From assembly GCA_001692895.1 (NCBI GenBank), contig KV748258.1, forward strand, positions 62,001 through 126,000: a stretch of DNA of 64,000 bases, given 5' to 3'. The notes under the pieces were generated by a model. It ran no database searches. It saw nothing but the letters and a program-made list of their open reading frames with translations, and was not told where the DNA came from. Shown here one piece after another: positions 25,380-36,011 of this stretch. Made by a program: the position numbers and the translations under genes. The DNA is from Cenococcum geophilum 1.58. Its lineage: Eukaryota; Ascomycota; Dothideomycetes; Gloniales; Gloniaceae. Numbering within the stretch: the first letter of the stretch is position 1; each line of letters starts with the position of its first letter.

Positions 25380-25830
25380 ACTACGGAGGCCTCTATATAA
25401 AAGCTTCGTGCAGAGGCTTCGTGTAGAGCTTCGTGCAGAGTCTCCATACGCAGAGCCCCGTGCAGAGCCTCCGTAACGGCAGAGCTTTCGTGCAGAGCCT
25501 CCATTGCGCGAGCAGCTTCGTGCAGAGCCTCCAATATGGCAGAGCTTCGTGCAGAGCCTCCATATTGCAGAGCTTCGTGCAGAGCCTCCATAATGCAGAG
25601 CTTCGTGCAGAGCCCCCATACGCAGAGGCCTCCGTACGCAGGAGCTTCGTGCAGAGCCTCCATACGCAGAGCCTCCGTACGCAGAGCTTCGTGCAGAGCT
25701 TTCGTGCAGAGCCTCCGTACGTAAAGCTTCGTGCAGAGCCTCTATACGCAAGGAGCTTCGTGTAGAGCCTCCGTGTATACAAAAGCTTCGTGCAGAGCTT
25801 TGGTAGAGCTCCGTGCGCGGCTCCCCTAAA
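25380..25830. repeat. GC-rich 28-bp minisatellite
   Basis: About 16 units or part-units of a roughly 28-bp repeat (core GAGCTTCGTGCAGAGCCTCC followed by a variable ATATTGCA/ATACGCA block). It is a GC-rich island within AT-rich DNA and keeps its CpG sites. It is open in several frames on both strands; those ORFs are a by-product of the repeat and not genes. Confidence 0.9.
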
Positions 25831-26099
25831 GCCTTGTTCCGCAGAGCTCTTGTAAGCTTTACTATCTATATAATATTACTATATCCTTAGGATATTTGGA
25901 TATAAGTGGTACCCTTTTAAAGCGCTTTATAAGCTTCTATATACTCTATACTTATAGAAATTTATTTATTTAATATTGGGAGGTGCATTACACTGTGTAA
26001 GCATATTAAGGGTATTTTGCCAAGACTATCCTTATACTATCCGGATAGTCTCCGGATACTATCAGCTGATAGGCCTATTATCCGAGAGGCCTATCCGGC

Positions 26100-26117
26100 C
26101 TATCCTCCGCAGGTCTG
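26100..26117 (-). repeat. Right terminal inverted repeat of the Mutator-like element
   Basis: Perfect reverse complement of 23,797-23,814, followed by the 9-bp duplication at 26,118-26,126. Confidence 0.9.
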
Positions 26118-26126
26118 CTGCTCGCC

Positions 26127-26539
26127 TACCCTACTAACAGCACCTAACCCTTAATAGTCCAATTCCACCTTCCGCTGGTTTGAGTCCCATTAAATACGAA
26201 ATGATTGCATTGCTGAACCTCATATAGCGAGAAATATAGTAGCGCCTGCTATGCGACGTTACGTACTAAAATATGCAACCAAAGCGTTATTCTACTTCCT
26301 AGTCTGAGACGTATTGGAAGGTATCGGAGGTCCAGGTTAGGCTTGGCATAACCTCGGGTTACGCACGACCCCCTAAGGTCCGCGACATATCGTCCAAATA
26401 TCACCCCCCCTTTTAGTAGTAGCCCCTACTTTTTAGACGCGTTTTTAAGGCCTAAGTTAGTACTAGGTTAGTATAAAGGACCTTATTACGCGCCTTTAAC
26501 CTTATCGTCGCCTTAATAATCTATTTTTTAACCCTCTTT
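26127..26539. other. Spacer, probably including the upstream part of the Crypton-like locus
   Basis: No ORF or repeat is recognised. From about 26,390 the sequence becomes AT-rich and, with Gypsy element 2 removed, leads directly into the 5' region of the Crypton-like gene at 33,460. Confidence 0.4.
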
Positions 26540-26544
26540 TTATT

Positions 26545-26731
26545 TGTTACGGCACTGACCTAACGCATACTGTTTCATACTGTCTCGTACTATTCCCTAC
26601 TATTAGCTAGCCTACTACTAGCGACTTAGCGGCCGGCCCTACTATTTATATATAATACCCCCTTTCTACCTTCTTCCCCTCTTTATACCATAACGTAGTT
26701 ATTTAGTCTACTTTATTGCAGCACTGTGACA
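26545..26731 (+). repeat. 5' LTR of Gypsy element 2
   Basis: 187 bp, begins TGTTACGGCAC; its partner is at 33,273-33,459. Confidence 0.95.
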
Positions 26732-26896
26732 GTTTATAGTATCTTTAATTTACGCCCCGTCGCGATTACTAATTCCCTATACCCTAGCCAATTAACCTCC
26801 GCCCCAGAGCAATCGCGACCTACGCGCGCCTCTACTAAAACCAACACATCCCTAGTACAGTCTTAGAACAATCCTTAGTTTTTACCTAGCGCCTAG

Positions 26897-29800
26897 ATGG
26901 GCGACACTAATAATGCCAAAATGGCCGAAACCTAGAACCCCCGTGATGTTTTCGCAGACCTATTTATAGAGATATACCCCAATATCGCGTAGATAATCCG
27001 CCGCTCCCTACCGTACCCTAAGACCTTTAAGCCTAGTAAAGCTTACCTTACCCTTATTAACTATACTAATAAGTTCCTTAATAATATTAAAGTAGGACTA
27101 CAGTATATGTATAATATAAACACCGCTAATAAAAAAGCTAACGAAAACCTTAGTGCCCTTATTGCTTTCTAGACAGGAACTATTAACTCTTAGGTAAAGA
27201 CTATTACCGTTTTAAAATAATTAACCCCTATAATAACGGTAGTAACCTAGCAGAAAAAACGGAGATCTAAAGNCCCGCCAATATTTAGCGGAAAAGGCAC
27301 CCCGCTAGAATAATAAGCTAATTTTAAGACTTGGTATATTAAGATTAAGGGAGTCTTTAACCGGGACTAGGATTACTTTAATATAGTTTAGTCCTAGATC
27401 CTTTATATCTCGGATATACTAGAGGATAAGGCCTATAAGTTTATTAAGTAGGGCTTAGAGCTTATATATAAAAACCCAAACAACATATCTGCGTGGAAAT
27501 GGCCTACTAAGGAAGATATGCTTAAAGACCTTACTGCCTACTATAAGGTCCTTAATATAACCTAGGTCGCAAAGAATAAGCTTAACTATTTTCCCTAAGG
27601 CGAGCGTAATTACTAGTCCTAGAAGGGAGAGCTTAATAAGCTAATAGTCCGCGCTAAAAAGATAGACGAATAGAAGGTGGACCTACTCCGAAAGTTTATC
27701 TCTCTAAAGATAGAAGAGCTAGTACTTAGACTGGCTTACGAAATTAATAATAGCGACTATATAGGTTAGAGTAAGTAGATAGATATATTCGCTAAGAACC
27801 TCGCGAACTATATATACTAAGCTAACCTTAAGAAGAACGCTAACCACCGCCTACTTGCCTAAGCCCCTGCCCCTATATTAACCCTAACCTTAGTAGTAAC
27901 TAGAGAACCTATAGACCTTAATAGAATCTTAGACACGGAGTATAAGCGCCACATTAATAATAGATTATGCCTTGCCTATAGCCTACCCGGCCACTAGAAG
28001 GATACCTATAACCCTACTAAGATAGTAAACCTAGTCCTAATGCTACCCTATTAAATAACATAAATAAATAACCGCGGACGCGGTAACTATAGAGTCCATT
28101 ATAGACGCGGCGACCGCGGAGCCTATTATAGCCGCGGCAGACGACCCCCCCCCTTTAACCCTATAGCTTAGTTACTTTAAACTATACCCTATATGGGAGC
28201 CTAACCCGTTAATAACGCCTAGTATTAGTGACTTCGCGCTAGCGAATATAAACACGGCCATGTTATCGGCAAGGTATTGTCTTCCTATACCCCAACCAAA
28301 ATAGAGATAAATACCGCCAGCCAGATAGACACTGGACCGCCCCGCTAAGACAGCCCCATACCCTAGTCGTTAAAAGGTAAACCCTTAGACTAAGTTACGC
28401 CTAAGGGTTTAAACCATATAAGGAGGAAGATAAGAAGATTAGGTCCCTATTACTAGATTAATTAGTCCTTTTTATTAGTAAACTATTACTTAATCTTAGA
28501 TTAGCAAATAGTAATAAGAAATTAATCCTTATTTAAACCTAACTCTTTTTATTACGTAACCTATACCCCTAAGTTTATATTAATATAGTAAGCCTAGTAG
28601 ACTCTAGTAGTACTATAATGGCATTTACTAACGTAGAGTCTATTATAAGAAAGTATAACGTTATAACTAAGAAGCTGCTAGTACCTAGGCTACTGCGCCT
28701 TATAGATAGTATCCTAACTTTGCTTATTACGGACTACTTTACCACCTAAATATTAATCGGCCTCCATACTAAAGCTATACTCTTTTTTATTACTAAACTC
28801 TTACCCACTACCCTAATTATTCTAGGTATGCCCTAGCTTTAAAAGTATAAGCCCCGTTCTAGCTTTAGGAAACTTAAAATCCGCTTTAACTTAGACTACT
28901 GCTTTAGGCACTACCTCCTATAGGGGATAGCTGACGTTAGTAGGAACGCCCTATATAGACACTTAGTACTACTAAGCCTAGTGCCTAGGACTATATATAA
29001 AGCCCTAATAGTAAAAGACGTTCCTAATAAAGGGGAGCCTATATAGCTATAAAGAAACGAGATAGTAGAAGACTAGACTAACCTAGCACTTAAGACTAAA
29101 ATAATAGGCTAGCCAGCCCTACTAAGACTAAGGAAAAAGGTCCGCTTTGCGCCGCCACTATTAAGAAACTAACCCTAACCCAGGCACTATTTAAACCCTA
29201 GCCGCCTAGCCTAATACCTAGAATTAAGCTATATACTATATACGTATACTATAGCTCGCGTTATAGTAAGGACTAGCTATAGAACTACTAAGACCCGGAT
29301 AATAGAAACTGCGCCATTATAACGCCTAACCTTATACCTATCTCCCGCGCGTACCGTATAGGGCCGCCGCCTTATTTCCGCCCCCCTAGGCTGACTAAAC
29401 TATACTAGCCTAGCTATAGCACTAGAGAGCCAGATACGCCCTAACCTAGACGATATTAAATATACCTATGCTGTTAATTTTACCTAGTTCTATAAATAAA
29501 AAGACATAAAGGTAATAAGGATCTATATGGCGGAGCTAGTAGAACTAGTTAAATAAGATAAGCACCGACAGCTACTTAAAGAGCTGCCTATAGGCCTAAT
29601 AGAAGTACCGAACCTATTAAAAAGGTCTTTCCGCTAGCTAGTAGAAGGCGACTATATAATAAAGGAAGCCCGTAAAGTGCTTCCCCCCTATTTCTATAAC
29701 TTTCTTAAGATAAATCTAAAAACTAAACCCAAGCTTTTACATCGGAAGATAGTTAACACTAATGTTAAAAAATTCCTAAAAGGCAAACTAGGATTAACCC

Positions 29801-32800
29801 GCAAAGATATTCTATAACGCCTACTAAAGAAGTTTAGTAAATATATTAAGCACTTTCTCCCTAAGAACGTAGATAAGCTGCCCCCTTACCGACCATGGGA
29901 CTATAAAATTAAGATTACCTCTAGAAACTAGGCCCTATATTATAAAAATAGACCACTCTTACCTGCTAAACTTAGGTATGTAAAGAAGTGGATTAATAAG
30001 ATGCTGGATAAGGGTTTTATCCGCGAATTAACCTTACTAGCTACTATACTACTTCTCCTTACTGCTAAGCCCGGCGGTGGTATATAAATCTACTATAACT
30101 ATTAAGGCCTAAATATAGTCACTATTAAGAATTAATACTTACTACCACTAATCTATAAAACACTTAACGTACTTTATAGCGCTAAGTACTTTACTAAACT
30201 TAATATAATTGCTGCGTTTAACCGGATCCAGATTATAAAGGGCTATAAGTAGCTTATAGTATTTATTACCTGGTTCGGACTCTATAAGATACTAGTTATA
30301 CTATTTAGCCTCTATAACGCACCCGCTATATTCTAGAACTATATTAACTATATTCTATATAACGCCCTTAATAACTACTACACTGCCTACCTTAATAACG
30401 TCCTTATCTTTTTTAAAACACGCGTTAAGCATACTAAGTATATAAATAAAGTTATCTAAAGACTCGGTAATACTAGACTTTAGATTAATATTAATAAGTT
30501 TAAGTTTTACTCTACTAAAACAAAATACCTTGGCTTAATTATCTTAACTAATAGTATAACTATAGACCCTAAGAAGATATAGGCCTTATAGGAATGGAAG
30601 GACCCGATATTAATTAAAGAACTATAATAATTTCTTAGCTTCGCGAACTTCTACTAACGATTTATCTAAGGCTACTCTGCTATCGCTATACCTATAATAA
30701 AACTTCTAAAGAAGGATATTAGATGGCTATAGGGACTAAAATAAGCTAAATCGTTTAAGGCCCTTAAGGGAGCCTTTACTTTAGCACTAGTACTAGTATA
30801 CTATAACTATATAAAGAAAATAGTGGTAGAGATAGATATATCAAATTAGGCTTCTGGCGGAGTCCTTTCCTAGTATAACGATGACGGAAAATTAAAACTA
30901 GTTATATTCTTTTCCGTAAAGCACTCCGCGCTAAAATATAACTATAAAATCTATAATAAAGAACTCCTAGCTATTATTAAGGCTTTAGAGGAATAGCGTC
31001 CTAAGCTATAAGGGACTAAGGAGCTGTTTAAAATTATTACCAACTATAAAAACCTATAGACATTTATAACTACTAAGCAGCTAAACTAGCGCTAAGTCTA
31101 GTAGGCAGAGTTCCTTTTATAGTTTAACTTTATAATTATATATAGACCTAGCAGTAAAGCTACGCTCCCTAACGCCCTAAGCTAGCTACTAGGAATAAGG
31201 CCTAAGGACGCTAATAATAAACGCCTCCGCTACTAAGCCTAAGTCGTTATACCGCCCTAGAAAGTTAACCCTATAATCTTAAAAGAATTATTATATAAGT
31301 CCTATAACTCTAATAACGCGGAGTTTGTAGCCGCTCTAGACCCTAAAATAGCTAAAAAGTTACTAGATAAGTTAATTTAGCTAGGATACTAGGAGAATAA
31401 ACTCGCAAGAGATATAGTAGCAGCCCTGCGTAATTAGAAAGCTCGCCGTTAGCTAAAGAAAATTAGGAAATTACTTTATTGCGATAAGTTAGAATATAGT
31501 ATTGTTAACAGATAGATCTACTTTTACTAACGTCTTTTTATCCCTAACGCCCTAGACCTCCGCCTAGAAGTTACCTATTACTCTTATAGCAGCGGCCCCG
31601 CTAGTTACCCTAGCCGGGTTAAGACTCTTAACCTCTTAAACCGAATATACTAGTAGCTAGGAATCTCCTAGTTTACGGCTACCTTTATTAAAGACTATAC
31701 CCTATACTTTTATACTAAAACCCCCCGTTTTGCCCCGCTTAGTTTCCTAAAGTTATTAAAATTACCTGCCCGCCTATAGACCGATATCTTAATTAACTAT
31801 ATTATAACGCTGCTAGTATACTAACGCTACGGCAAGGTATATAAATATATCCTTATTATTATAGACCGCCTAACTAAAATATAATACCTTGTTTTAGTAA
31901 CAGGACTCTTAATAGAGGAGTTAGTTAATAGCTTTATTAATAACATATATAAGCTCCACGGTGTACTAAGTATAATTATCTCTAATTATAGCACATAATT
32001 TATTAGCGACTTCTGGCGATAACTAAGTAAACGCCTTAAGATAACCTTACAACTAAGCTTAGCCTAGCACCTAGAAACAGACGGCTAAACTAAAATTATT
32101 AATGCCGCTATAAATAAATACCTTTGTGCTTTTATTAGCTTTATATAGGACGACTAGGTTAACTACCTACCGCTTACTAAGTTTGCTATAAATAACTAAG
32201 TTAATAAGAGTATAGGCATCTCCCTATTTTTTGCAAACTATAGCTTTAACCCTCACCTCAGAATCAAGCCTGCTAGCCCCTACCTACTAATACTATTAGC
32301 ATAAGCAAAGAAGGAGTTTTTCCGCGTAGACTCTGTGGCTAACTACTTTAAGTAGATATTAATATAGCTTAAGGCCCTAGCCCGGATTTTATAGTAACGC
32401 TATAAAGATAATACTAATACCTATAGGGATAAGAGCGCGTTATTTTATAAAGGTAATATAGTTATAGTTAGCTTAGAAAATATAAAGATAAATAGACCTA
32501 AGAAGAAATAGGACGATAAATAGGACGGCCTATACCCCGTACTCGCAGTATACTAAAGGGTAGTTATAGTAAACCTTCTGGACCACATCTAAGTAAATAA
32601 ATCCTTTTATACATTTAAGGTCCGCCTTTAGGCTACTAAAGAGATCCCTGGCTAAGCAAATATTAATACTATAGAGCGCCGTAATATACAAGGATAAGTA
32701 GTAAAGAAAGATAATAACGGCAATATAGAAGACAAATAGGAGTTTAAGAAAATCCTTAATATACACAACAAAGACCCCCAGGGCCTAACTTATAAGATTA

Positions 32801-32943
32801 AATAGAAATATTATAAGGATACAACCTAGCAGCTAGAGGAAGACCTAAAGGGTTACAAATAAGCTATATAGCGCTTTTATAAGTAACACCCTAAGAAGCT
32901 AGGACCCCTAGACTAGGCACAAGATAAGGAAAAGTCACGCTAA
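26897..32943 (+). pseudogene. gag-pol relic of Gypsy element 2
   Basis: Stop-rich plus-strand polyprotein with a probable ATG at 26,897. A Gag-type region runs to about 28,100 and is followed by an Arg/Gly-rich basic stretch near 28,070-28,150. The RT catalytic motif at 30,388-30,399 reads Tyr-Leu-Asn-Asn where Tyr-Leu-Asp-Asp is required; both Asp to Asn changes are G to A transitions and abolish catalysis. RNase H follows from about 30,790 and integrase from about 31,850. The C-terminus (about 32,745-32,900) reads as a chromodomain (Ile-His-Asn-Lys-Asp-Pro-Gln-Gly, then Tyr-Lys-Asp-Thr-Thr). One ambiguous base lies at 27,273. Clearly inactive. Confidence 0.9.
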
Positions 32944-32993
32944 GGTTACGGCCAACCACCGTATTAAAATTTGTGGTAGTTAAGATGTTATAG

Positions 32994-33016
32994 AACTTTA
33001 ACCGGCGGTTAAAGTT
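32994..33016. repeat. Perfect hairpin downstream of pol, Gypsy element 2
   Basis: Same 11-bp arms as at 7432-7454 with G instead of C at the centre, and the same downstream ATCTAATTAG. Confidence 0.9.
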
Positions 33017-33272
33017 ATCTAATTAGCTAAATTCTCGCTAAGAAACGCCACACGGACTAATTTAGGTGGTGGTGTAGAGTTCTACTGACCTTACTTACTA
33101 AACTAACTAATTAGGATTTTCTATGCCCGGTATAGAAAATCGCCATTAGCTCGGTTAAGGGCGGTAAGCGGAACTAATATCTTTATAGTAGAAAATAGGC
33201 AACCCTATACACTGCCTATTTTTAAGTTATTTATTTAGTTTGGGGACCAAACCGTCTAAGGAAAAGAAGTAC

Positions 33273-33459
33273 TGTCACGGCACTAACCTAACATATACTA
33301 TTTTATACTGTCTTGTACTATTCCCTACTATTAGCTAGCCCACTACTAGCGACTTGGCGGCTAGCCCTACTATTTATATATAATACCCCCTTTCCACCTT
33401 CTTCCCCTCTTTATACCATAACGTAGTTATTTAATCTACTTTATTACAGCACTATAATA
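33273..33459 (+). repeat. 3' LTR of Gypsy element 2
   Basis: 187 bp, preceded by a purine-rich stretch (AAGGAAAAGAAG) and followed by the TTATT duplication. Confidence 0.95.
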
Positions 33460-33652
33460 TTATTCTTATACCTACGCTAGCTTCTAGCTCGCGCGGGGCT
33501 TTTAGTTTTATATAAAACGGCCTACTATAATTCTAATTCTATAATATAGAGCTCTCTTCTTTTTCTCCTCTATTAATATTTACGCGTTTAGTAGCTTTAT
33601 TTACCTATACCCGCGCTATACTTACGCGTCTTCCCCCTAACCTTTTACAAAG

Positions 33653-35552
33653 ATGGAGTCTTTTAAAAATCTTCTTACCCTACGGTTTACTTTATAGTTA
33701 AAGGAAGCCCCCCTAGCCTCCTCCTCCCCCTCCTTCTATAGCCTCTAAAACGAATTTAAGGCCTAGACGTTACGGCTATACAATATTTATAAGGCCTAGC
33801 GCTTAAAGAATACTATAAGGGCGTATAAGCTAAAGTAGAAAGAGTAAGAAGACTAGTATACAAAACTAAAAGGTAATATAAACGGCGCCTAGGTAATAGA
33901 AGATAAGCTTTACCTATTTTTAGAGTAGTAGGTTATTAACTAAGAATTATAGGCTACTAGCTATTAAAAACGGAAGTTAAAACAGAAAGAGATATGGAAA
34001 GATAGTAAGTAGGCGAAGAAGAGGTAGAAGACGGTTAAGTGGGTAAAGTAGCTAGGGGGGAAGGCAGCTATAGGGGTAGCCGTAGGGGCAGCTATAGGGG
34101 CAGCTATAGGTATAGGGGAGGAAGTTATAAAGGAGGAAGGGGAGATATGGGACAAGGAGGCCCTAAACGCCCTATTTAATAAAATAGTCCGATACTCAGT
34201 TATAAATAGCTATATCTCCGCTATTACTAAGCTTTACGCGTAGTAATTAGAAGGTAAGACCACGCAGCTACTATATGGGGCGAAGCTCTTAGTAGTACTA
34301 GATAGTATTCGCTATAATAAGGACCGGATTTAACGCATTAGCTTTATTAATTAAAGCCTATTTATAATTACTAGCGGCTATAATATTAAAGGGCTTAAAA
34401 AGGTAATTACTTAGTACTAGGAGACGGGCTCTAAGATACTAGGTTTAGTTAAGTCTTACCTTTAAACTATAGCTAAGTATTTATTAGGTTTGTATATACC
34501 TTACCTAGTTTATATAGCTGCCGTTTTCTAACCTATTCCTTAGGCTATACTACTATTACCTATAGTAAAATTAAACAAGACGTTTAGCTTACTAACTTTA
34601 TCCTTATTAAACTAGAGAATAAAGGGCCTAAACTAAATAAGTTAGCGCTATATATAATTATATTAATAATATAAGGGAAGTAAAATTAGTATAGTAAGGT
34701 TAAGTATATAGGCTATATATGGAACACTAACCCTATTCTCTACCCCCTCTCTATAATAGCCTTCTACTTCTTTAACCGCTAGGGTAAAGATAGCGCTAAG
34801 AGCTTCCTATCCTTTTAGTAGCTAGAGAACTACTATAACCTATACGTCTTCCCTAGCAGTATTAAAGTACCGCAACGGCCGCTAAGCTATTATACGCAGT
34901 TTAAATAAAATAAAAAGATATTTTAGGGGGTAGGAATTTACTTAAAGAAGAAGACCTATAGCGCCTATAAGCAGAGTATTTAGTATACTAAGCTTAGCGG
35001 CGTTAAGGAGATCTAAATTAGATAGGCTAGATGCTAAAATATAGACATAATAACGGGAGCCTACCTTAGCTACCTACCTTATATATTTATGCGGTTAATT
35101 ACTAGCTTCCTAAAGAAAGAAAAGGGCTACTTTCTCCCCTATATACGGGAGGTGCTAAAAGAGGCCCTTTATTTAAAGATATAGCCTAAAACTAATATTT
35201 AGCTAAAATGTATAGAGGCCTACTACCTAAGTAGGGCTAATAATAAGGTTATATAGCTTAACTTTATAGGCTTAGGATTTTTACGCCTCCTCTATATACT
35301 TAGGGTAATCCTATTATAGGACTTAGTAATCCTACGCAAGTAGTTCCCGCTTTACCCCCTATAGAAAGACCCCCTCTTTAGCTATAAGGAGTACTAAAGG
35401 TTTACTACATAGGTAGAAAGCTTGCTAGCTAACGTAGTTACGTTAGATAAGCTAATAATATAGAAATACTGGCCCGCCTATAAGGCCGTAGCTAAGCTAA
35501 AATATAAGGCCGCGATCTCTAAAATAAAGGGGGTTTAATTACGCGTATAGAC
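33653..35552 (+). pseudogene. Crypton-like tyrosine recombinase gene, 5' part (Ndc10-type core)
   Basis: Degenerate plus-strand gene starting at ATG 33,653. The first part (to about 33,960) resembles the N-terminal SAM-like segment of recombinases (Lys-Asn-Thr-Ile-Arg-Ala-Tyr). A short Gly/Ala-coding tandem repeat lies at 34,060-34,120. From about 34,150 the text follows the CBF3/Ndc10 domain II family of Crypton elements: Ile-Lys-Gly-Leu-Lys-Lys near 34,390, Lys-Tyr-Ile-Gly-Tyr near 34,700, Tyr-Thr-Lys-Leu-Ser-Gly-Val-Lys-Glu near 34,980, Thr-Gly-Ala-Tyr-Leu-Ser-Tyr-Leu-Pro-Tyr near 35,055. The later helical segment includes Leu-Tyr-Ile-Leu-Arg-Val near 35,290. The frame is cut at 35,552 by Gypsy element 3 and resumes at 43,577-43,582. 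Stops are of RIP type. Family call is strong; intron structure was not worked out. Confidence 0.8.
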
Positions 35553-35972
35553 TGTTACGGACGCTTTAAGTATAATATTATAACTACTTAGAGAAGAGTT
35601 AAAAGAAGCTAGTTAGTTAATATAGGCACGGTCTAGAATAGAACCCGTAGAACTATATAATGAGGAATAGTAAGCAAGGTCACGTGATATAATTTATATA
35701 ATCTATATAATCTGTAAGATCTATAATAAAGCGAATAGAGTAGACAGAGTAGATAGAGCAACAACTTTCTTAGGAGTACGGTTGTGTATTTAAGGACCCT
35801 TAGTCCCTACCTAGATAGTTCCTTCCTTATAGTAATTCTTAGAATATAATTAGAGTTAATCTATTAGGCAACCACTCCACTAGTTATTATTACGTTATTA
35901 ACTTTATTTAATACCTATACACCTAGCCTATTAACGAGCCTATTGTAGTACTTACTACAAGGTTCCGTTATA
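35553..35972 (+). repeat. 5' LTR of Gypsy element 3
   Basis: 420 bp, TGTTACGGACG start, ends ATA where the 3' copy ends ACA. Confidence 0.95.
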
Positions 35973-36011
35973 TAATTACTACTATAGTTACGGTTTAATA
36001 AGTTGAATAAT

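Larger units (their letters stand above)
23797..26117. mobile_element. 2.3-kb non-autonomous DNA transposon, Mutator-like
   Basis: A perfect 18-bp terminal inverted repeat (CAGACCTGCGGAGGATAG) lies at 23,797-23,814 and, in reverse complement, at 26,100-26,117; weaker similarity (CCGGATA, CGGATAATA) extends inward. Directly outside lies a perfect 9-bp duplication CTGCTCGCC (23,788-23,796 and 26,118-26,126). Terminal inverted repeats with a 9-bp target duplication are typical of Mutator-like elements. No transposase is recognisable inside. The interior holds two palindromic mini-elements, a degenerate and a well-preserved minisatellite, and AT-rich filler, so it must have relied on a helper. 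Class assignment rests on the 9-bp duplication; the boundaries themselves are secure. Confidence 0.85.
26545..33459 (+). mobile_element. Ty3/Gypsy LTR retrotransposon with chromodomain, degenerate; element 2
   Basis: Two 187-bp LTRs (26,545-26,731 and 33,273-33,459) lie with a perfect 5-bp target duplication TTATT at 26,540-26,544 and 33,460-33,464. The 5' LTR ends ACA, the 3' LTR ATA. The LTR has the same general plan as element 1 (short tandem CATACTGT-like motifs, then a GCGACTTAGCGGCC box and a TATATATAA stretch) but a different sequence, so the two are related families. The insertion lies about 190 bp upstream of the Crypton-like start codon. Confidence 0.95.

Noticed and set aside
25277-25782. 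Overlapping ORFs of 110-147 codons on both strands
   Set aside because: They are translations of the 28-bp minisatellite in several frames; low-complexity repeats, no independent start or family.
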